From contig NZ_AEJC01000078.1 of assembly GCF_000317595.1 (NCBI RefSeq), positions 1 to 40,430 on the forward strand: DNA of 40,430 bases, written 5' to 3'. How positions within the stretch are numbered: position 1 is the stretch's first letter; each line of letters begins with the position of its first letter. This DNA comes from Streptomyces ipomoeae 91-03. GTDB taxonomy: Bacteria > Actinomycetota > Actinomycetes > Streptomycetales > Streptomycetaceae. A program made the translations under genes and the position numbers. Below the pieces are notes generated by a model. The model did not search any database and was not told the DNA's origin. It saw only the letters and a program-made list of their open reading frames with translations. Shown piece by piece: positions 7,892-15,997 of the stretch.

Positions 7892-10576
7892 TCACCTGCT
7901 GTCGCTGTCCTCCGTCTCGGGCAGGGCGGCACGTCCGGCCTCCAGGCGTGCGATCGGGATGCGGAACGGTGAGCAGGAGACGTAGTCGAGCCCGGCGGCG
8001 TGGAAGAAGTGCACCGACGCCGGGTCTCCGCCGTGCTCGCCGCAGACACCGATCTTCAGGTCGGGCCGTGCGGCTCGGCCCTCGGCTACCGCGATCTCGA
8101 CCAGGCGCCCCACGCCGTCGCGGTCGATCGTCTCGAACGGGGACACTTTGAAGATGCCCTTGTCGAGGTAGGCGGAGAAGAACGCCGCCTCCACGTCGTC
8201 GCGGGAGAAGCCCCACGTGGTCTGGGCCAGGTCGTTGGTGCCGAAGGAGAAGAACTCCGCCTCTTCAGCGATGCGGCCCGCGGTGAGGGCTGCCCGGGGC
8301 AGCTCGATCATGGTGCCGACGGGGCACTCGACCGGGACGCCCGACGCCTTGGAGACCTCGGCCAGGACCTGCTCGACTTCCTCACGGACGAGCCGCAGTT
8401 CCTCGACCGTGTCGATCAGCGGGACCATGATCTCGGCTCGCGGGTCGCCGCCGGCCCGCTCGCGCTCCACGACCGCCTCGGCGATCGCCCGCACCTGCAT
8501 GGCCACCAGGCCCGGCGCCACCAGCCCCAGGCGCACCCCGCGCAGGCCGAGCATCGGGTTCTCCTCGTGCATGCGGTTGACGGCGTCCAGCAGTTCGGCG
8601 TCGTGCGCGCTGGGCGAGCTGCCGTGGGCCTCGGCAGCCGCGAGACGCACCGCGAGTTCGGTGCGGTCCGGGAGGAACTCGTGCAGAGGCGGGTCGAGGA
8701 GCCGGATGGTGACCGGCAGCCCGTCCATCGCTTCCAGGATGCCGACGAAGTCCTGCCGTTGCAGCGGCAGCAGCGCGGCCAGCGCCCGTTCGCGCTCGCC
8801 GTCGGTACGGGCCAGGATCATCGCCTCGACCAGCTGCCGACGGTCGCCGAGGAACATGTGCTCCGTGCGGCACAGACCGATGCCCTCGGCGCCGAACCGG
8901 CGTGCCCGGGCGGCGTCCTCGGGAGTGTCCGCGTTGGCCCGCACGCCCAACTTCCGCACCCCGTCCGCCTGCTCCATGGTCCGGGCTACGGCGTCGACCA
9001 GGCCCATAGACCGTTCGCCGGTCTCGAAGTAGCGCATCACCGAGGAGTCGACCAGCGGCGCGGCGCCGAGGTACACGGCGCCTTCGGAGCCGTCGACGGA
9101 GAGGACGGTGCCTTCTTCCACGGTGGTGCCGTTGGCCGTGAACTTCCGCGCCTGCGTGTCCACGGCGAGTTCCTCGGCGCCGCAGACGCACACCTTGCCC
9201 ATGCCGCGGGCGACCACGGCCGCGTGGCTGGTCTTTCCGCCACGGCTGGTCAGCACGGCCTGGGCGGCGACCATGCCGGGCAGGTCGTCGGGAGTGGTCT
9301 CCTGCCGTACGAGGACCACCTTCTCGCCCGCCGCGGCGCGACGCACCGCCTCGGCCGAGTCGAACACCGCGGCCCCGACGGCGGCACTCGGCGAGGCAGG
9401 GATGCCGTGCGCGAGCGCCGAGCCGACCGCGTCGGTGTCGAAGCGCGGGAACATCAGCCGGGCCAGGCCGTCCCCGCCAACCCGGGCCAGAGCCTCGTCC
9501 GGGGTGATGAGTTCCTCGTCCACCAGCTCGGCGGCGATGGCGAACGCGGCCTCCGCGGTGCGCTTGCCCACCCGCGTCTGCAGCATCCACAGCCGACCGC
9601 GCTCGATCGTGAACTCGATGTCGCACAGGTCGCGGTAATGGGCCTCCAACAGCCCCATGTGGTCCCGCAGTTGGACGTACGCCTCGGGGTTGAGGCGCTT
9701 GAGCTGATCCAGCCCGACCGTGTTGCGGATGCCGGCGACGACGTCCTCGCCCTGCGCGTTGGGCAGATAGTCGCCGTACAGACCGCGGTGGCCGGTGGCC
9801 GGGTCGCGGGTGAAGGCGACGCCGCTGCCGGAGTCGGTGCCGAGGTTGCCGAAGACCATCATCTGAACGTTGACGGCGGTGCCCAGGGCGTCGGGGATGT
9901 TTTCGCGGCGGCGGTAGATGCGGGCGCGCTCGCCGTTCCAGGACTCGAAGACGGCCAGGATTGCCCGGCGCAGCTGCTCGGCCGGGTTCTGCGGGAAGTG
10001 CTCGCCGGTCTCCTGACGGATCAGGTCCTTGTAGACCTCGACGAGAGCGGCCAGGTCGGCCGCGTCCAGGCCCAGGTCGTCGGCGGCGCCCCGCGACTCC
10101 TTCAGCGCGGTCATGGCGTCCTCGAACCGCTCGCCGGCGACGCCCATGACGGTGCTGCCGAACATCTGCACGAGGCGGCGGTAGGAGTCCCAGGCGAAGC
10201 GTTCGTTTCCGGAGGACTTCGCCAGGCCGAGGACGGTCTCGTCGTTGAGGCCGATGTCGAGGATCGTGTCCATCATGCCGGGCATGGAGAAGCGGGCCCC
10301 GGAGCGGACGGACAGCAGCAGCGGGTCGTCCGGCTGCCCCAGCCGCCGCCCGGCCGCCCGCTCCAGGTCGGTCAGCCGGTCGGAGACCTCGCGAGCCAGT
10401 CCGTCCGGCTCGTGCCCGGTGGCGAGGAAAGCCCGGCATGCTTCGGTGGTGATCGTGAACCCCGGCGGCACCGGCAGACCCATCCGGGTCATCTCGGCCA
10501 GGTTGGCGCCCTTGCCGCCGAGCAGGCCGGCCATGTCACGGCCGCCCTCGGTGAACGCGTACACGTAACGGACCAT
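7892..10576 (-). CDS. ppdK: Pyruvate, phosphate dikinase
   Basis: PPDK interconverts pyruvate, ATP and phosphate with PEP, AMP and pyrophosphate in the cytoplasm. Starting at the ATG at 10576 (AAGGAA 9-10 bases upstream) the product is 894 residues, normal for bacterial PPDK. The N-terminal ATP-grasp half opens with YAFTEGG and GGKGANLAEM. The central swivelling domain carries the phosphorylated His in GGKTSHAAVVARGMGK. The C-terminal PEP/pyruvate barrel ends in IGVCGEHGGDPAS with its catalytic Cys. All three domains are intact. In fermenting cells PPDK can run either way, saving ATP through pyrophosphate or supplying PEP. The position beside adhE and pflB suggests pyruvate handling under low oxygen. 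A hairpin follows the stop. Confidence 0.96.
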   Translation of the reverse strand: MVRYVYAFTEGGRDMAGLLGGKGANLAEMTRMGLPVPPGFTITTEACRAFLATGHEPDGLAREVSDRLTDLERAAGRRLGQPDDPLLLSVRSGARFSMPGMMDTILDIGLNDETVLGLAKSSGNERFAWDSYRRLVQMFGSTVMGVAGERFEDAMTALKESRGAADDLGLDAADLAALVEVYKDLIRQETGEHFPQNPAEQLRRAILAVFESWNGERARIYRRRENIPDALGTAVNVQMMVFGNLGTDSGSGVAFTRDPATGHRGLYGDYLPNAQGEDVVAGIRNTVGLDQLKRLNPEAYVQLRDHMGLLEAHYRDLCDIEFTIERGRLWMLQTRVGKRTAEAAFAIAAELVDEELITPDEALARVGGDGLARLMFPRFDTDAVGSALAHGIPASPSAAVGAAVFDSAEAVRRAAAGEKVVLVRQETTPDDLPGMVAAQAVLTSRGGKTSHAAVVARGMGKVCVCGAEELAVDTQARKFTANGTTVEEGTVLSVDGSEGAVYLGAAPLVDSSVMRYFETGERSMGLVDAVARTMEQADGVRKLGVRANADTPEDAARARRFGAEGIGLCRTEHMFLGDRRQLVEAMILARTDGERERALAALLPLQRQDFVGILEAMDGLPVTIRLLDPPLHEFLPDRTELAVRLAAAEAHGSSPSAHDAELLDAVNRMHEENPMLGLRGVRLGLVAPGLVAMQVRAIAEAVVERERAGGDPRAEIMVPLIDTVEELRLVREEVEQVLAEVSKASGVPVECPVGTMIELPRAALTAGRIAEEAEFFSFGTNDLAQTTWGFSRDDVEAAFFSAYLDKGIFKVSPFETIDRDGVGRLVEIAVAEGRAARPDLKIGVCGEHGGDPASVHFFHAAGLDYVSCSPFRIPIARLEAGRAALPETEDSDSR

Positions 10577-10627
10577 GACGTGCTGTTCCTTCCTGTCTTC
10601 GCAAGGGGCAGGTGCGGGCGGGCCTGG

Positions 10628-10654
10628 CCACTGGCCGAGCCGCACCCCCAGTGG
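10628..10654. promoter_or_regulatory. Inverted repeat in ppdK leader
   Basis: Arms CCACTGG (10628-10634) and CCAGTGG (10648-10654) with a 13-base spacer lie 52-78 bases before the ppdK start codon, between ppdK and the dehydrogenase remnant. It may be an operator, a leader hairpin or a terminator for the remnant's old transcript. Confidence 0.3.
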
Positions 10655-10687
10655 TGCACGAGGCGCAGCAGCCAGGCGGCTACCGAG

Positions 10688-11080
10688 TCACATCTCGAAG
10701 ACGATGCGCGCCTTGATCTGACCGTTCAGGACTTCTGCGATGGACTCGTTGACCGTCTCCAGGGGCCGGGTCTCGTAGATCACCTTGGTGCGTCCGGCGG
10801 CGTGCAGCTGGAAGACCTCGTCCAGGTCCTGGCGGGTGCCGACGATGGAGCCGATGACGGAGGTGCCGTTCAGGACGGTGTCGAAGATCGGCACCTGGAT
10901 GGTGCCGCCGGCGGGCAGGGCCACCATGACCAGCTTGCCCCCGCGCCGCAGACCGCCGTACACGGAGGCGAACGCCTGCTCATTGACGGCCAGCGCAATC
11001 GCGGCGTGAGCGCCGCTGTGCCGCTTGTCCAGGACCAGCCCGCCGGACAGCTCCCCTAGATCGGTGCCGGCGGGGTACAC
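10688..11080 (-). pseudogene. Zinc alcohol dehydrogenase, C-terminal third only
   Basis: From about 11014 down to the stop the frame matches the C-terminal part of AdhP-type zinc alcohol dehydrogenases: AHAAIALAV, the segment YGGLRRGGKLVMVALPAG, VLNGTSVIGSIVGTRQDL, and the terminal GQIKARIVFEM. Only about 108 of some 340 residues remain. The catalytic-zinc Cys/His ligands, the structural-zinc Cys cluster and the GxGGLG nucleotide loop are missing. The first 22 codons (YPAGTDLGELSGG and onward) do not look like this family, so the remnant is joined to foreign sequence at about 11014. It sits upstream of ppdK in the same direction. A functional protein is very unlikely. Confidence 0.85.
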
Positions 11081-11119
11081 GGCGAGCTGTGGGTTGCCGT
11101 GGCCTCGTACGTGCAGGTC

Positions 11120-11263
11120 TCAGGAGCGGACGGCGGCGGCGAGCTGTTCGGCGAGGAGGGTGCCGTTCGGGCCGTAGGCGTGGGCGATGAACTCCGACCG
11201 CCGCTCCTCGGAGGTGTCCGCGTCGTTGACGAGGACGTGGGGGAGGTAGGTCAGGGAGCCGTC
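11120..11263 (-). pseudogene. Unidentified gene, C-terminal 47 codons
   Basis: The frame from 11263 reads DGSLTYLPHVLVNDADTSEE and continues to ...AYGPNGTLLAEQLAAAVRS before a stop at 11120. It looks like real protein, but a TGA lies directly upstream and there is no start codon, so only a C-terminus survives. The AYGPNG..LAEQL ending is faintly reminiscent of PCMT-type methyltransferase tails; I would not name it on that basis. It is another decayed gene next to the dehydrogenase remnant. Confidence 0.45.
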
Positions 11264-11470
11264 TCACGGTGGCCGCGTCAGCGCTGCGGGGGACCGCAGC
11301 GATTCCGGTGTCCTTGGCACGGCCGCGGGCGAGGCGGCAGAAGCCGGGCAGCCACGTTGCCCGCGACGGTCACCCCGGCAGGCAGCTCGTGCCGCGTTGC
11401 GCCCGTTCTCATCATCCCGTTCAAGGGCGTGGGCAGCGGCGGAAGTGATTGGTGAAAATCCGGCACTCGA

Positions 11471-11487
11471 GGTAAACGCTGGTTACC
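11471..11487. promoter_or_regulatory. Operator-like palindrome GGTAAACGCTGGTTACC
   Basis: Near-perfect 7-base arms (GGTAAAC and GGTTACC) flank a 3-base centre. It is 56 bases upstream of the DUF6153 gene start in the otherwise featureless 11264-11542 stretch, an unusually AT-rich patch for this DNA. Size and location fit a repressor or activator site; the regulator is unknown. Confidence 0.35.
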
Positions 11488-11542
11488 GATGATGCGGCGG
11501 CAAAGCGCCGCCTGTCTGCGAAGGACGATGGGCTTCCGTAAC

Positions 11543-11971
11543 ATGAACGCTGTGACAGCCCGTGCACAGCTTCACCGAGCGTCATCGCCCATGAGGTGGT
11601 GGCCGACGCTGCTGGTGCTCGGGGTGCTCGCCGGGGTGCTCGGCATGCATGGCCTCGCACCGGGCGGGGCCGCCCTTACAGGCCATCACTCCTCACATCA
11701 CTCCTCTTCTGCCGCCCATCTGGACATGGCGGCCTTGAGCGCCGAGTCCGTCTGCCATAGCAACGGTGACGGCAGTGGGCACGCACAGCATGCCGACCCG
11801 ACATGCGCTTCTGGTGCCGTCGGCGCGGGCCCCACTCTCCCTGTGCTTGCGCCCGACCCCGTCGGTCGGGAGGCAGGGGCTTCGGTCGGCAGCCACCAGT
11901 CCCCGGCTGCCAAGCCGGACGGCGGGCGCGCGCCTCCTTCGCTTGCCGAGCTGCAACTCCTGCGGATCTAG
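11543..11971 (+). CDS. DUF6153-type His-rich secreted/membrane protein
   Basis: About 142 residues from the ATG at 11543. A hydrophobic segment near residues 20-38 (WWPTLLVLGVLAGVLGMHG) acts as signal or anchor. It is followed by a His/Ser-rich stretch (TGHHSSHHSSSAAHLDM), a Cys pair further on, and the ending LAELQLLRI. This plan, hydrophobic N-terminus, His-rich middle and a short LRI C-terminus, is that of DUF6153. A paralogue with the same plan is at 17004-17435. The His clusters suggest extracytoplasmic metal binding, consistent with the copper genes that follow, but no function is established. The start is uncertain: there is no good ribosome site, and ATG 11591 or GTG 11552 are alternatives. 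Confidence 0.65.
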   Translation: MNAVTARAQLHRASSPMRWWPTLLVLGVLAGVLGMHGLAPGGAALTGHHSSHHSSSAAHLDMAALSAESVCHSNGDGSGHAQHADPTCASGAVGAGPTLPVLAPDPVGREAGASVGSHQSPAAKPDGGRAPPSLAELQLLRI

Positions 11972-12091
11972 GACAAGGCCGAGCCGTACTCCACCGCTGC
12001 CGCGTGCACTGCGGGCTGCGGACTTACGGCAACTCAGCCATGTCCCGCGCGCTTCGGCGCGCTCTCCCCCGCACACCGCAGGAGTTCCCGC

Positions 12092-12727
12092 ATGACCAGT
12101 ACCCGTTCCCTCGTCCGTCGTACCGCGCTGACCGCGACGGCCGTCACCGCCGCCCTCGTCCTCGCCGCCTGTGGCAGCGACAACGGCGACAACTCCGGCT
12201 CGACGGTGAAGGAGTCGCCCACGGCGAGCGCCGAGGCCACCACCGCCGCCCACAACGACCAGGACGTCTCCTTCGCCCAGGGCATGATCCCGCACCACCA
12301 GCAGGCCATCCAGATGTCGAAGATGGCCGTCACTCAGGCGTCCTCCGCCGAGGTCAAGGACCTGGCCTCACGCATCGAGAAGGCCCAGGACCCGGAGATC
12401 AAGACGATGTCCGGCTGGCTCAAGGCGTGGGGCGAGGACGTGCCCTCCTCCATGCCGGGCATGGACCACGGCGGTCACTCCGGCAGCTCCGACATGCCCG
12501 GGATGATGGACACCGAGGACATGGACAAGCTGATGAAGGCGTCCGGAAAGGACTTCGACACGATGTTCCTGACCATGATGGTCGAGCACCACGAGGGCGC
12601 CGTGGAAATGGCCACCACGGAGAAGGAGAAGGGCCGGTACGGGCCGGCCAAGAAGATGGCCGACGACATCATCACCGCGCAGAACGCCGAGATCGAGGAG
12701 ATGAACAAGCTCCTCGGCAAGAACTGA
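12092..12727 (+). CDS. DUF305 family lipoprotein
   Basis: This is a 211-residue lipoprotein. The signal peptide ends in the lipobox LVLAACGS, with the lipidated Cys at about 27. The DUF305 core has two copies of the ferritin-like His pattern: FAQGMIPHHQQAIQM and FLTMMVEHHEGAVEM, linked by a Met/His-rich region (MPGMDHGGHSG, MPGMMDTEDM). Such Met/His motifs bind Cu(I)/Ag(I), and DUF305 proteins are recurrent in copper-resistance loci. It would sit on the outer face of the membrane. The ATG at 12092 has AGGAG 7 bases upstream. The next gene, 125 bases on, is also a lipoprotein and is commonly found next to DUF305 genes. Confidence 0.9.
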   Translation: MTSTRSLVRRTALTATAVTAALVLAACGSDNGDNSGSTVKESPTASAEATTAAHNDQDVSFAQGMIPHHQQAIQMSKMAVTQASSAEVKDLASRIEKAQDPEIKTMSGWLKAWGEDVPSSMPGMDHGGHSGSSDMPGMMDTEDMDKLMKASGKDFDTMFLTMMVEHHEGAVEMATTEKEKGRYGPAKKMADDIITAQNAEIEEMNKLLGKN

Positions 12728-12852
12728 CGAGACCCGCATCGGGGGCTCGGGCCTGCGTCCGTGCAGCCCGGCCCCCGTGCGCGCACGTCCCGCGCCGATC
12801 CCTGACGCCCTGCTCGCCACTCCTTCTCGCGCCTCACCGAGAGATCCTCAGC

Positions 12853-13734
12853 ATGAAGATGCGTTCCCGCGCGGCCACCGCCATCACCGCGGCCGTCCTC
12901 GCGGCCGTACTGGCCGCATGCTCCGCCAGCTCCGACACCTCGTCCGACACGGAGTCCGCCAACGGCTCCGGCAGCCTTGCCGTCAGCCACGTCCACGGCC
13001 TGGGCATCGACCCGGCCGACGGACGCCTGTACGTCGCCACCCACGAAGGCATCATCGCTGTGGCCGACAACGGCGTCGCCGAGCGGGTCGGTGACACGGC
13101 CGACTACATGGGCTTCACCATCGTCGGCCCGAAGACCTTCCTCGGCAGCGGCCATCCGGCCGAAGGCAGCCGCGGCCACAGCAACCGCGGCCTGATCCAG
13201 TCCACCGACTCCGGCAAAACCTGGAAGACCCTGTCCCTGGGCGGCACCACCGACTTCCACTCCCTGGAGTACGCGCACGACACCGTCTACGGTTACGACA
13301 GCACCCGCGGCCTGCTGCTCGTCAGCACCAACCTCACCACCTGGGACACCCGCGCCCCACTCGCCGCCCTGGACCTCGCCGTCAGCCCGAAGGACCCGGA
13401 CGTCGTGCTGGCCACCACGGAGGACGGCGTCGCCACGAGCACCAGTGGCGGCCGGACGTTCGACGCCGGTTCCGGGCAGGTCCTGGCCTTCCTGTCCTGG
13501 CCCGCGGCCGACACCCTGTACGGCGTCGACCTCGCCGGCGGCCTGCACCGCAGCGCCGACAACGGCGCCACCTGGCAGAAGACGGGCACCGTTCCGGGCG
13601 GGCGGCCCCAGGCCCTGACCGCCATCGACGCCAAGCGCGTCCTGGCCGCGACACAGGACGGCGTGTACGAATCCCGCGATGGCGGCAAGACGTTCAGCCA
13701 ACGCCTGCCGATGTCCACCACGGGAGGGCAATGA
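12853..13734 (+). CDS. Beta-propeller (BNR/sortilin-like) lipoprotein, F510_1955-type
   Basis: A 293-residue exported lipoprotein with lipobox VLAACSAS (Cys at about 24). The mature part contains repeated Asp-box strands: STDSGKTWKTL, STSGGRTFDAG, SADNGATWQKT and SRDGGKTFSQ, which mark a six- or seven-bladed propeller. It begins with the block SHVHGLGIDPADGRLYVATH, typical of the small family annotated F510_1955 glycosylhydrolase. No glycosidase catalytic pair is evident, so enzymatic activity is doubtful. It follows the DUF305 lipoprotein in the same direction and probably shares its transcript; a role in metal or stress response at the envelope is inferred from this pairing. The ribosome site before ATG 12853 is weak (GAGAG). 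Confidence 0.85.
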   Translation: MKMRSRAATAITAAVLAAVLAACSASSDTSSDTESANGSGSLAVSHVHGLGIDPADGRLYVATHEGIIAVADNGVAERVGDTADYMGFTIVGPKTFLGSGHPAEGSRGHSNRGLIQSTDSGKTWKTLSLGGTTDFHSLEYAHDTVYGYDSTRGLLLVSTNLTTWDTRAPLAALDLAVSPKDPDVVLATTEDGVATSTSGGRTFDAGSGQVLAFLSWPAADTLYGVDLAGGLHRSADNGATWQKTGTVPGGRPQALTAIDAKRVLAATQDGVYESRDGGKTFSQRLPMSTTGGQ

Positions 13735-13800
13735 ACGCCTCTCGGCATGCGGCATCGAGGTCTGTTCCAAACCGAGGCCGCTGAGGAACGAGCACAGGGC

Positions 13801-14175
13801 CTATGCGAAGAGCTGGAAGAACGGAGGGAACGTTCCGAGAACCCCGAGGGCGATAAGCACGAGGCTGATGAGGAGGGCACGCACGGTTTCGAACGGCTTG
13901 TTGCGCAGCACGACATGCAGGACGGCCCAGGCCAGCAGCCACACGACCACGGCCAGGATGGTCTTGCCGGACAGCGGACCGACCGAGTCGCTCCACTCCA
14001 GGCCGTCCCGCACCGTCGTACTGGCCTCGGCGAGCGTGGTGAGAAGTCCCAGCGCGGTGGCTCCGACACCCGCGGCGATGATCGCCGCCGAGATCGGCCC
14101 CTCCACCTTCTCGCTGAGGGGAAAGTCCTCTTCCCGTCCGCCTCCGGACGGCGTTGCCGCGTTCTTGGCCTCCAT
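13801..14175 (-). CDS. Small three-TM membrane protein
   Basis: A 124-residue protein of unknown family. After a polar N-terminus of about 25 residues, hydrophobic segments lie near 29-48 (ISAAIIAAGVGATALGLLTTL), 72-90 (ILAVVVWLLAWAVLHVVL) and 98-120 (VRALLISLVLIALGVLGTF). The ATG at 14175 has a strong AAAGGAGG 7 bases upstream. It lies 25 bases downstream of the next gene (14201-14713) and forms an operon with it. It converges on the propeller lipoprotein gene. I cannot assign a function; two-gene membrane units like this often serve redox or cytochrome assembly, but that is speculation. Confidence 0.8.
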   Translation of the reverse strand: MEAKNAATPSGGGREEDFPLSEKVEGPISAAIIAAGVGATALGLLTTLAEASTTVRDGLEWSDSVGPLSGKTILAVVVWLLAWAVLHVVLRNKPFETVRALLISLVLIALGVLGTFPPFFQLFA

Positions 14176-14200
14176 GCCGCAGCCTCCTTTCAGAGCCTGG

Positions 14201-14713
14201 TCACTTGACGGGTTCCACCTTGGTGATGAAAGCGCCGAATGCCCCGGCCACCGCCGCGAAGACGAAGGCGAGAACGAACAGGGTGATGGTGGTGCGGCGG
14301 ACGCGGTTGTGCCGGATCAGGCCGGGGCCGTAGTACCAGACGATGAAGACGACGGCGGTCGCCAGGATCGGACTGAGCCAGGCGATGTGCTCTTTCCACT
14401 CCATGCCGAACTCGTGCCAGTCCGCCGTGTCCGGGTCGGCGAGCAGCTGTGACCTGGGGCTGTCCGGGGTCATCTCCCGGTACCAGGGATAGACGACCCA
14501 GGTGCCGGTGATCACGGTCGCCCATGCCGCCACCGCCATGGCGGTGACACCGATCCGGACCCGCCGCATCCGCTCCACCACTCCCACGCGCGTCATCAGG
14601 GCGGGCTTGAGGCTGTACAGCTCGGCTAGACCACCGGCGAAGGCGAGCAGGAAGGCGGCGCCGAGGACCATGCCGTGGATGAGGGTCCACCACTCGCGCT
14701 CAGTGAAGTTCAC
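14201..14713 (-). CDS. Four-TM membrane protein, possible heme binder
   Basis: A 170-residue integral membrane protein. Hydrophobic segments are at about 11-31, 54-76, 108-128 and 141-163. Conserved-looking His residues sit at the membrane edge, H13 in LIHGMVLG and another in EWKEHIAWLSP, both next to Trp/Trp-Tyr rich stretches (EREWWTLIHG, TWVVYPWYREM). Paired membrane His of this sort can ligate b-type heme, as in DUF420 or cytochrome b561-like proteins. I do not recognise the family with certainty. It is the first gene of a two-gene minus-strand operon, divergent from the nitroreductase across 214 bases. Confidence 0.75.
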   Translation of the reverse strand: MNFTEREWWTLIHGMVLGAAFLLAFAGGLAELYSLKPALMTRVGVVERMRRVRIGVTAMAVAAWATVITGTWVVYPWYREMTPDSPRSQLLADPDTADWHEFGMEWKEHIAWLSPILATAVVFIVWYYGPGLIRHNRVRRTTITLFVLAFVFAAVAGAFGAFITKVEPVK

Positions 14714-14927
14714 AGCCCATCTCCTGTTCGCCCTCGGAGCCGACGCTGCCGTCGGTGTGCCTCTCCGTTTGACGCCGGCAGAAAAATGCCAATTTGATCT
14801 GGTAAGGGATCGGTGATGACGTTATCGCCGTGGTTCAGCACAGCTGCGCGGACGCGCCGCGACTACCGTGAGAAGAGGCGGGCCCACCGTTGCGCCAGGC
14901 CAGCCGACTCCCGGAGGGAGGCCCCCG

Positions 14928-15920
14928 GTGTCAGCACAACCGCTCGACGTTAAAGCCGTGACTGCTCTCGTCAGCGACGCCGCAGCCGCACCGTCCATGC
15001 ACAACGCTCAGCCGTGGAAGTTCCGCTACCTGCGCGGCGCCCGCACCTTCCACGTCCGCTCGGATCCCGAGCGGGCCATGCCCCATGCTGACCCCACCCA
15101 CCGCGCCCTTCACATCGGATGCGGCGCGGCCCTGTTCAACCTGCGCGTCAGCGCCGCTCACGCGGGCTGGGAGCCGGCCACCCGGCTGCTGCCCGACCCG
15201 GCGGACCCGGAACTGCTCGCGACGGTGGAGCTGGCCGGTCCCGTACGCCCGGAGACCGACCTCGCCGTGCTGTACCCCGCCATCCGCCGCCGGCACACCA
15301 GCCGCTTTCCGTTCTCGGACGAGGACATACCCCAGGCCGTACAGGACGCCCTCTGTGGTGCTGCCCTGCGGGAAGGAGCGCGGCTGCTCTTTCCGTCCGA
15401 ATGGCACACGGAATCGGTGCTGGACCTGGTCAGCGATGCCGAAGGGCGCGACTCGCTGGACCCCAGCCAGCTTGAGGACCTCGTCCGCTGGACCCATATC
15501 GGCCCCGACAGCGCCGCCACGTCGGCCGACGGCATCCCCGACTACGCCTTCGGCCCGCGCAAGCGGGACGGAAAGGCCCCGGTACGCGACTTCGCAGGCC
15601 GACGCGCCGTGCCCGGCCGCGAGGTGGCCACCTTCGAGAGCAAGCCCCATCTTGCCTTGCTGGGCACGACCGGCGACCGACCCGAGGACTGGCTCAAGGC
15701 GGGGCAGGCGATGGAGCGCGTCCTGCTCGAAGCGACCCTGGACGGGCTGGCGACCTCGCTCACGTCCCACGCCCTCGAATGGCCGGAACTCCGCTGGGCC
15801 GTCCGCGACCCGCAGTCGACGGTGGGGTTCGTGCAGATGGTGCTGCGCCTGGGATACGGCAAGCAGGGGCCGGGGACGCCACGTCGCCCGGTGGAAGACG
15901 TGCTCGACATCGAGTCGTAG
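14928..15920 (+). CDS. Acg-like nitroreductase family protein
   Basis: A 330-residue flavin-fold protein. The N-terminal APSMHNAQPWKFR block is the FMN-phosphate binding signature of nitroreductases. Then come RALHIGCGAALFNLRVSAAHAGW and RRRHTSRFPFSD, and a C-terminal GQAMERVLLEATLDGLATS helix followed by a short LRLGYG strand. The double length with a degenerate second half is typical of the Acg subgroup (M. tuberculosis Rv2032), a classic DosR-regulon member thought to sequester flavin rather than reduce nitro compounds. The GTG at 14928 has a strong GGAGGGAGG 6 bases upstream, better than any earlier start. Monocistronic as far as I can see. Its family ties it to the hypoxia theme of the window. 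Confidence 0.9.
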   Translation: MSAQPLDVKAVTALVSDAAAAPSMHNAQPWKFRYLRGARTFHVRSDPERAMPHADPTHRALHIGCGAALFNLRVSAAHAGWEPATRLLPDPADPELLATVELAGPVRPETDLAVLYPAIRRRHTSRFPFSDEDIPQAVQDALCGAALREGARLLFPSEWHTESVLDLVSDAEGRDSLDPSQLEDLVRWTHIGPDSAATSADGIPDYAFGPRKRDGKAPVRDFAGRRAVPGREVATFESKPHLALLGTTGDRPEDWLKAGQAMERVLLEATLDGLATSLTSHALEWPELRWAVRDPQSTVGFVQMVLRLGYGKQGPGTPRRPVEDVLDIES

Positions 15921-15997
15921 AGGTGTTCTCGGACGTCGTCGCCGCGAGGTACCGACGCCGTCGGCTCCTGCACGTCCCCGACCGCGAGCGCCATCCG

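Noticed and set aside
7416..8049. Extension of adhE upstream in frame
   Set aside because: The extra region overlaps the CBS remnant and terminator hairpin and has no homology to AdhE; ATG 7416 has GGAGG.
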